This document shows positions 1 to 5,011 of a stretch of DNA of 7,459 nt, one piece after another. The stretch's first letter is position 1; every line of letters starts with the position of its first letter. Below the pieces are notes generated by a model. That model was not told the origin of the DNA. It made no database searches and worked only from the letters and a program-made list of their open reading frames with translations. The position numbers and the translations under genes are program-made. The DNA comes from VGWG01 sp964580075. GTDB lineage: Bacteria; Verrucomicrobiota; Kiritimatiellia; RFP12; JAAYNR01. Location of the stretch: the NCBI GenBank assembly GCA_964580075.1, contig CAZOJL010000166.1, positions 1 to 7,459 of the forward strand, given 5' to 3'.

Positions 1-1
1 C

Positions 2-1105
2 GATGAGGCATTGGTGGCGATGACGCCGTCCGATTTGACCCGCATTGACAGCGTGTTCCTTTCGCTCCTCAAACGAACCGACATCGAACGCCCGCTATTG
101 TTTGTCTTCGACGAGATCCATACCGTTTCCGGCTGGGAGCATTTTGTCTTGAGACTCAAGAAGAAGCCAAACTGGTTCGTTGTGGTGACGGGTTCGACTT
201 CCGATCTGGAGGAGGACAAGGTAGCGAAACAGTTGCGCGGCAAGACATTCACCCACCGGCTCTATCCACTTTCGTTTCGCGAATTTCTACGGTTCAACGG
301 ATGGGCGGGTCAAACGGATCGTCTGTCATCCGGCGGCCGGGCGGAGGTCAGGGGGCTTCTTGACGGTTACTTGGAAAAGGGTGGGTATCCCGCGCTGGCG
401 GTGATGGAGTCGGCCTTGCTGCGACAACTCCTGCAGAACTATTTCACGTCCATTGTGGCTTCGGACTTCATCCTGAACAGGGGAATATCGAGTCCCCTGG
501 CGTGCAAAACGTATCTGCGAAACCTGCTTCAGAAGAACGCCTGCCCTTATACCCACAAGAAGGAACTGAACAATCTGAAATCCATGGGGTTCAATCTTGC
601 CCCGAAAACGATTGCCGAGTGGTTCGCCTGGGCGGAGGAGAGTTATTTCATCGGAAGCGCCGCGATCCGATCCGCTTCTGCAAAGAAGATCTCCCAGAAC
701 TATCGCAAGATTTACTGCTGCGACTGGGCCATGGCGAATTCGGTTACGGGGTGGCCGGAGAATCGAGTATCCCGAAGCCTGGAAACGATTGTGTATTGGC
801 ATTTGGTACGCGCTGGGTTCCAGATTGCGTATGATCTTGCCGGCCCGGATAGGCCGGAAATCGACTTCGTCGTCTCGCGACCGGGCGAACCACCCTTTGC
901 CGCGATCCAAGTCTGTGCGGATCTGTCTGATGAGAGCACGGCGGAAAGGGAAATGAAAGCACTTGCCTGGTATGCCAAGGCGAACCCGAAAGTCCATCCC
1001 TGCGTGATCGCCCTCAGTCCTCCCGCCCGGAAACTCCCATTCCCCGTGATCTCGGTTATGGACGTACTGCTGGAACTCGACCCTATTCTCGCGAAAGGGG
1101 CTTGA
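2..1105 (+). CDS. ATPase of the AAA_14/DUF4143 type, 5' end outside the window
   Basis: A P-loop ATPase of the AAA_14 plus DUF4143 architecture, a cytoplasmic family of poorly known function. The frame is open from base 2 to the TGA at 1103-1105 (367 residues). Visible parts are a Walker B strand LLFVFDEIH with the Asp-Glu pair at 110-115, followed by SGWEHF; a sensor-like VVVTGSTS at 179-202; then LRGKTF and LYPLSFREFLRF, the usual junction into the DUF4143 region. The C-terminus has PEIDFVV (about 854-874) and IQV (905-913), resembling the degenerate PD-(D/E)XK-like end seen in this family; the Lys of a true nuclease site is not present. No Walker A is visible, and complete members carry it before Walker B, so the real start lies upstream; TTG 11, GTG 14 and ATG 20 are unlikely starts. 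It is followed by a 354-nt gap, so it is probably transcribed separately from the next gene. Family call firm, biological role unknown. Confidence 0.88.
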   Translation, partial: DEALVAMTPSDLTRIDSVFLSLLKRTDIERPLLFVFDEIHTVSGWEHFVLRLKKKPNWFVVVTGSTSDLEEDKVAKQLRGKTFTHRLYPLSFREFLRFNGWAGQTDRLSSGGRAEVRGLLDGYLEKGGYPALAVMESALLRQLLQNYFTSIVASDFILNRGISSPLACKTYLRNLLQKNACPYTHKKELNNLKSMGFNLAPKTIAEWFAWAEESYFIGSAAIRSASAKKISQNYRKIYCCDWAMANSVTGWPENRVSRSLETIVYWHLVRAGFQIAYDLAGPDRPEIDFVVSRPGEPPFAAIQVCADLSDESTAEREMKALAWYAKANPKVHPCVIALSPPARKLPFPVISVMDVLLELDPILAKGA

Positions 1106-1182
1106 GTTCCTTCCATGGTTCCCGCGCCCTCCGGGGCCATGATCATGCTGCGGTAGGCAGAAGGGAATGAGAAAGAGGTTCG

Positions 1183-1203
1183 GGGTTTAGGGTTCAGGGT
1201 TCA
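1183..1203. repeat. Three tandem GGGTTYA heptamers
   Basis: GGGTTTA, GGGTTCA and GGGTTCA follow each other without a gap, preceded by a looser copy AGGTTCG at 1176-1182. It resembles a telomere repeat by sequence only; here it is a short intergenic microsatellite next to another repeat array. No function can be read from it. Confidence 0.75.
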
Positions 1204-1204
1204 G

Positions 1205-1286
1205 ATCGTTGTCGCAATCTTTGTCGACAATGATCGGGACAAGGATGGAGAACGACAACGATTACGACAAGGATTGCGACAACGAT
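1205..1286. repeat. Inverted repeat, 22-bp arms, 38-nt loop
   Basis: The arm 1205-1226 (core GTCGCAATCTTTGTCG) is the reverse complement of 1265-1286 (core CGACAAGGATTGCGAC) at 21 of 22 positions. The one exception pairs T1220 with G1271, which is a G-U wobble in RNA, so a transcript could fold a continuous 22-bp stem around the loop 1227-1264. No T tract follows, so it does not look like an intrinsic terminator. The right arm is part of the 12-nt repeat array and the left arm is about two array units in reverse orientation. Confidence 0.8.
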
Positions 1287-1300
1287 TGAGCCAAGGATGG
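1225..1300. repeat. Array of six 12-nt repeats, consensus CGACAASGATTG
   Basis: Units start at 1225 (CGACAATGATCG), 1237 (GGACAAGGATGG), then after a 4-nt spacer at 1253 (CGACAACGATTA), 1265 (CGACAAGGATTG), 1277 (CGACAACGATTG) and 1289 (AGCCAAGGATGG). The middle three are the best conserved and the outer ones decay. The period equals four codons. Such GAC/GAT-rich arrays fit dispersed intergenic repeats, but only this copy is visible here. Confidence 0.75.
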
Positions 1301-1357
1301 GAGATCGGTGGACGATAGCGAGCGACTAGAACGGATGACGATTGAAAATTGCGGACA

Positions 1358-1406
1358 ATATGGAATGCGTTACATATTAGTCATTGCAATATATGGAATG
1401 CGATAC
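1358..1406. promoter_or_regulatory. Direct repeat ATATGGAATGCG x2, candidate operator
   Basis: ATATGGAATGCG occurs exactly at 1358-1369 and again at 1391-1402. The match extends to 15 of 16 bases (ATATGGAATGCGNTAC). The copies are 33 nt apart, about three helical turns, so both would face the same side of the helix. The second copy lies between the proposed -35 and -10 hexamers, where a bound protein would block polymerase. This layout suggests an operator for the ATPase-hydrolase operon; the binding protein is unknown and no regulator gene is visible. Confidence 0.45.
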
Positions 1407-1412
1407 TATTAT
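1384..1412 (+). promoter_or_regulatory. Candidate sigma70-type promoter for the ATPase gene
   Basis: TTGCAA at 1384-1389 (4 of 6 to TTGACA) and TATTAT at 1407-1412 (5 of 6 to TATAAT) are separated by 17 nt. They sit in the only AT-rich stretch of the gap. A start near 1419-1420 would give a leader of about 40 nt before the ATG at 1460. Judged by eye; the -10/-35 preferences of this organism are not known. Confidence 0.45.
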
Positions 1413-1447
1413 ATGCGCGTGTGATGCGGAGTTGAATCCATGACGTC

Positions 1448-1453
1448 AGGGGG
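1448..1453 (+). promoter_or_regulatory. Ribosome binding site of the second ATPase
   Basis: AGGGGG ends 6 nt before the ATG at 1460. An in-frame TGA at 1433-1435 with no start codon between it and 1460 fixes this start. The site directly abuts a perfect palindrome TGACGTCA (1441-1448). Confidence 0.7.
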
Positions 1454-1459
1454 TGTCTT

Positions 1460-2695
1460 ATGCTCGATGACTTGTTTGTGCTCAGCCGACATCTGATCCG
1501 GCTTTTGAATCGGCCGTACCAGCGTTATTTCATTCGCGGCGTGGAATTGAAAGGGCGGTGTTCGATCATCGCCGGCAAGCGGGGAACCGGCAAGACCACG
1601 ACGCTGGTGCAACACCTGTTGCAGCGCGACGCGGATATTGCGTCGTCCCGGGAAACGCTGTTCGTTCCTCTGGACCACTTCGCGGTTCGTCAGACGCCGC
1701 TGTATGAGATCGCCAGCGAATTTGTCAGGCAAGGCGGCCGGCGGTTGTACGTCGATGAAATCCATAAATACCCGGCGTGGTCCCGTGACTTGAAGAGCAT
1801 CTACGATACGTTCCCCGAACTGACGGTGGTGGCGTCCGGCAGTTCCATGATGCAGATTCGAAAGGGCAGTCACGATCTCTCACGGCGAGCCGTGATCTAC
1901 CGCATGCACGGGATGTCATTCCGTGAGTTCCTGGAGATGCGCCTAGGTCTGTCGCTCCCGATCCTCTCGCTCGATGACCTGCTGGAGAAGCACGAAACGA
2001 TTGCGCAGGAACTCGTGTCCGCCTTGGCCGCAGCCGGGGTAAAGCCCCTCGGTGTATTCCGGGACTATCTGCACTTCGGCGTCTACCCCTACTACTTCGA
2101 GTATGAAGACCGCGAGATATTCCGCGCCACGCTCGAACAAAACATGCACACAGCCATCGAAAGCGATTTGCCGGCTGTTCACCCGCAACTCAGCGGGGGC
2201 AGCATCGCGCGCATCAAGATGCTGTTGTCGGCCATTGCCGGGTCCGTGCCGTTGACGCCGGATCTTGCGAAACTGCGGCGGCTGCTGGACATCGCGGACG
2301 ACCGCACGCTCAAAACCTATCTGGGCTATCTGGAAGATGCGGGGCTGATTATGGTCTTTGGCAAGACGGGGCGGGCAATCAAGTCCATGGAAAAGCCCAG
2401 CAAGATCTATCTGGGCGATGTGAACGAAGCCTATGCGCTGCAGCCGTCCGGCCGGGCGGACATCGGGGCTGTGCGGGAGACATTCTTCGCGCAGTCGGTG
2501 GCGCCCGTGCAGGCCTTGCGGGTTCCGGAACAGGGCGACTTTGCGACCGATACCGATCTGATCTTCGAGATCGGTGGCCGCAACAAGACCGCACGGCAAA
2601 TCCGCGGCCGCGCACGCGCGTTCCTCGCGCTCGATGACATCGAGACCGGTGTCGGCGCCCGCATCCCACTCTGGCTGTTTGGTTTTCTTTACTGA
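1460..2695 (+). CDS. AAA_14-type ATP-binding protein, complete
   Basis: A complete 411-residue P-loop ATPase, cytoplasmic, without signal peptide or membrane segment. Walker A is GKRGTGKT at residues 39-46, Walker B is LYVDEIHKYPAW at 96-107 with D99-E100, a sensor-like ASGSS lies at 125-129, and SFREF at 153-157 marks the passage to the C-terminal half. That half contains a helical, winged-helix-like region (about 200-310) and a PD-(D/E)XK-like end with D364/D366, FEIGG at 369-373 and K376. The tail IPLWLFGFLY (402-411) is characteristic of an ATPase subfamily that I know mainly from Bacteroidota and similar genomes. It differs from the ATPase upstream, whose end is of another type, so the two are not a recent duplication. 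Its stop lies 15 nt before a secreted hydrolase-like gene, hence probable co-transcription. ATP binding and hydrolysis are well supported by motifs; the process served is unknown. Confidence 0.92.
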   Translation: MLDDLFVLSRHLIRLLNRPYQRYFIRGVELKGRCSIIAGKRGTGKTTTLVQHLLQRDADIASSRETLFVPLDHFAVRQTPLYEIASEFVRQGGRRLYVDEIHKYPAWSRDLKSIYDTFPELTVVASGSSMMQIRKGSHDLSRRAVIYRMHGMSFREFLEMRLGLSLPILSLDDLLEKHETIAQELVSALAAAGVKPLGVFRDYLHFGVYPYYFEYEDREIFRATLEQNMHTAIESDLPAVHPQLSGGSIARIKMLLSAIAGSVPLTPDLAKLRRLLDIADDRTLKTYLGYLEDAGLIMVFGKTGRAIKSMEKPSKIYLGDVNEAYALQPSGRADIGAVRETFFAQSVAPVQALRVPEQGDFATDTDLIFEIGGRNKTARQIRGRARAFLALDDIETGVGARIPLWLFGFLY

Positions 2696-2696
2696 A

Positions 2697-2702
2697 AAGG
2701 AG
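2697..2702 (+). promoter_or_regulatory. Ribosome binding site of the first DUF5703 gene
   Basis: AAGGAG, 8 nt before the ATG at 2711, begins next to the ATPase stop codon. The same hexamer at the same distance precedes the third paralog at 7362. The spacing favours ATG 2711 over the second in-frame ATG at 2717. Confidence 0.75.
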
Positions 2703-2710
2703 CAAAAGGA

Positions 2711-5011
2711 ATGCAAATGAAACGATCACTATTTGCCAGCATCCTGGGTCTGAGCCTGGGCCTGGCGGCGCGTGGCGCCGACACGACCCACTGGACCCGG
2801 CCGTACAATATCGTCTGGACCGAGCCCGGGACCAACGGGCTCTCTTCCATGCCGGCCGGCGGCGGCAATATCGGGTTGAATGTCTGGGCGCAGAAGGATG
2901 GGGTGCTTTTCTACATCAGTTCGCCGGACAACTTCAACGAGAACGAAATCCTGACGAAACTGGCCCGCATCCGCGTGACCGTTTCGCCCAATCCGTTTGC
3001 CGATTCGCTACGGCAGGAACTGGAACTGGAATCCAACACCGTACGGGTGAGCGGCCGCACGGCGGACGGCACCGCGGTCAGCCTGCTCATCCGGGCCGAT
3101 GCCCACCAGCCGGTCGTTCATGTCGAGGGGACCGCCGCCCAGCCGGTCAGCGTGACCGCCACCCTCGAACTTGACGACAACTGGAAGATGACCGCGCGGC
3201 CGTTCGACAACGGCGTCCTCTGGAGCCGCCGCGTGCCCGAGCCCTCTGGTTACCGCGCCAGGATGATCGCCGCCTGGGGCTTGGAGGCAATCGCCGGCAA
3301 GGTGCCCGACACCCTGGGCAATCTGACCTGCGGCGGGCTGCTCCTGGGCGCGGGGTTCGCGCCCGGCGCGAGCGGGACGGGCACGAACGAAGGGCGGCGG
3401 TGCAGCACCGCTCCGCTCACGAATGTGGCGCCTGTCACGGCGTTCGCGTTGCGCGCCGCGCTGCGCATCGCGCAGGACGCCACGCCGGACGCCTGGACAA
3501 ACGAAGTGCGCCAGCTTGCGGCGCGGACCGCATCCACGCAGGCCGCCGACCGCGAAACGTCCGCGGCCTGGTGGCGCGCGTTCTGGGACCGCAGCCGCAT
3601 CGTGATCAACCCGGACTCCACGAAGACGAACGATCCCGCCTGGGAGGCCGGCCGCAACTACCAGCTCTTCCGCGCCATGCTGGGGGCGAATTCCACGGGA
3701 AGATACCCGACCTTCTTCAATGGCGGGTTCTTCCTGTGTCACGCCGACCCCGATTCGCGGGGCTGGGCCTCCTGCCGTTTCATGGCGCAGAACCAGCGCC
3801 ATCTCTACTGGCCGCTGCTCAAATCCGGCGATGCCGATGTGCTGAGTGTGGGTACGGACTTCTATGTCCGCGCCGCGGAACTCCAGAGTGCCCGCATCAA
3901 ACTCAAGTTCGGCGCGGACGGGGTCATCTATGACGAGATGCTCAATACCATGGGTCTCGGGAATGCTCCCAACAAGGATGGTTTCGATAATTTTGTACAT
4001 CTGCGCTATCACTTCACCTCCGGACTCGAATTCGTCCTGATGATGATCGAAGCCCACCGCTACTTTGGCACCGACCTGAAGCCCTGTCTTCCGGCCATTG
4101 AAGGGGCGGCGCGGTTCTTCGACACGTTCTACCGGAAAGAGAACAAGACGCGGACCGGCAGCGAGTTGAATGAGAAGGGGCAACTGGTCATCACGCCCGT
4201 CAACACGTTAGAAAGCGGAACGAACAACATCAACGGCACCGATTCGTTGTCGGGCCTCATCGCCATCAGCGAGGCGGTCCTCGCGCTGCCGGAGGGGACG
4301 ATTCCAGCGGAAATGCGCGCGTATTTCCAAGGGTTCCGCAAGATCCTTCCGCCGATCGCCACCTACAAAGCGAACAATCGGACCGTCATTGCAACAGCAT
4401 CCAACGCCTTGCTCGTAGCTCTCGATAGTGGCGAACTGCCGGCGCTCTATACGGTGTATCCCTTCAGCCTTTACGGCGTGGGCAAGCCGAATCTCGAAAT
4501 GGCGCGGGACACGTGGGCTGCTGCATGGACCCGCTCAGGGGGGAATGCTTTCTGCTGGTGGTATGGCAACGTCATCGTCGCCAGACTCGGCCTGACCGAG
4601 GAGGCCCGCCGTTATGCGCTCACCAAGCTCCGATTTCCGCTCGACTACGCCTGCGTCAAGGGCGGGTGGTACAGGGGCGACAAGCCGGCGCGTACGCGCT
4701 TCCCCACCCTGTATGACGGGGGCGGCGGAGGCGGATCGGGCCCGTGCGAAACCCCCGACATGGACCACGGCGGCAACGCCATGGTCGGCCTGCAGGATAT
4801 GCTGTTACAGACCGACGGCAAGCGCATCCTGCTCCTGCCGGCCTGGCCGCCGGATTGGGACGTGGATTTCAAGTTGCACGCGCCTGAGCAGACTACCGTG
4901 GAAGGGCAGGTGCGCGGCGGCAAGCTGGTGAATCTGCTGGTAACTCCTGCCCTGCGACGGGCTGACGTGGAGGTGCTGGCGCCGTACCGCGAGCAAGGGG
5001 TCGGACAATGA
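2711..5011 (+). CDS. Secreted DUF5703-type putative glycoside hydrolase, paralog 1
   Basis: A 766-residue protein resembling DUF5703 proteins, which are thought to be (alpha/alpha)6-barrel hydrolases distantly like GH95. It begins with a signal peptide: MQMKRS, a hydrophobic core to about residue 20, and cleavage near G22/A23. Next comes a beta-rich N-terminal domain with PYNIVW and SMPAGGGNIGLNVW (family motif MPxGNGDIGLNVW), to about 270. The barrel follows with GRNYQLFR (314-321), FFNGG (N337), QNQR (N361) and YDE (E409), then DMDHGGNAM (683-691), and a C-terminal beta domain with LLPAWP (708-713) and WDVDFKLHAP. E409 is a candidate acid and D685 sits where GH95 has its Asp in a DGNFG-like motif; both are inferences. 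Oddities: the stretch between NGG and QNQR is about 19 residues shorter than in paralog 2, and six glycines (670-675) precede the DMDH loop. It overlaps the next gene by 4 nt. Substrate unknown; probably a plant or algal glycan. Confidence 0.82.
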   Translation: MQMKRSLFASILGLSLGLAARGADTTHWTRPYNIVWTEPGTNGLSSMPAGGGNIGLNVWAQKDGVLFYISSPDNFNENEILTKLARIRVTVSPNPFADSLRQELELESNTVRVSGRTADGTAVSLLIRADAHQPVVHVEGTAAQPVSVTATLELDDNWKMTARPFDNGVLWSRRVPEPSGYRARMIAAWGLEAIAGKVPDTLGNLTCGGLLLGAGFAPGASGTGTNEGRRCSTAPLTNVAPVTAFALRAALRIAQDATPDAWTNEVRQLAARTASTQAADRETSAAWWRAFWDRSRIVINPDSTKTNDPAWEAGRNYQLFRAMLGANSTGRYPTFFNGGFFLCHADPDSRGWASCRFMAQNQRHLYWPLLKSGDADVLSVGTDFYVRAAELQSARIKLKFGADGVIYDEMLNTMGLGNAPNKDGFDNFVHLRYHFTSGLEFVLMMIEAHRYFGTDLKPCLPAIEGAARFFDTFYRKENKTRTGSELNEKGQLVITPVNTLESGTNNINGTDSLSGLIAISEAVLALPEGTIPAEMRAYFQGFRKILPPIATYKANNRTVIATASNALLVALDSGELPALYTVYPFSLYGVGKPNLEMARDTWAAAWTRSGGNAFCWWYGNVIVARLGLTEEARRYALTKLRFPLDYACVKGGWYRGDKPARTRFPTLYDGGGGGGSGPCETPDMDHGGNAMVGLQDMLLQTDGKRILLLPAWPPDWDVDFKLHAPEQTTVEGQVRGGKLVNLLVTPALRRADVEVLAPYREQGVGQ
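4995..5000 (+). promoter_or_regulatory. Ribosome binding site of the second DUF5703 gene
   Basis: AAGGGG lies inside the end of the preceding gene, 7 nt before the ATG at 5008. With the ATGA overlap it points to translational coupling. The frame upstream of 5008 has no ATG, GTG or TTG back to a TGA at 4963-4965, so 5008 is the earliest possible start. Confidence 0.65.

Larger units (their letters stand above)
1106..1459. other. Intergenic region with repeats and a promoter
   Basis: This 354-nt gap separates the two ATPase genes. I see no convincing gene in it. The first 70 bases hold no clear terminator: there is no GC stem followed by a T run. Then come GGGTTYA heptamers (1183-1203), an array of 12-nt units (1225-1300) that also forms a long inverted repeat with 1205-1226, a featureless stretch (1301-1350), and an AT-rich block (about 1345-1420) that contrasts with the GC-rich surroundings and holds the promoter candidate and two copies of a 12-nt direct repeat. 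Confidence 0.75.

Noticed and set aside
11..22. TTG 11, GTG 14 or ATG 20 as the start of the first ATPase
   Set aside because: The frame is open to the window edge and the Walker A part of the family is missing, so the start lies upstream.
1103..1175. An intrinsic terminator after the first ATPase
   Set aside because: CCCTCCGGGG gives only a weak stem with a 3-nt loop and no T run follows; CATGATCATG at 1138-1147 is a short palindrome without context.
1225..1300. A CRISPR array
   Set aside because: Units are 12 nt and contiguous, with no unique spacers of 25-40 nt, and no cas gene is present.
1441..1448. TGACGTCA palindrome as an operator
   Set aside because: A perfect 8-nt palindrome, but a single copy this short is weak evidence; noted with the ribosome site only.
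1943..2716. A 257-codon open frame on the - strand opposite the second ATPase
   Set aside because: The + strand carries Walker A and B and the full family layout; the antisense protein has no motif.
3008..4183. A 391-codon open frame on the - strand opposite paralog 1
   Set aside because: Same GC-driven mirror effect; low-complexity Arg/Gly/Ala sequence with no domain, while the + strand reads a known family.
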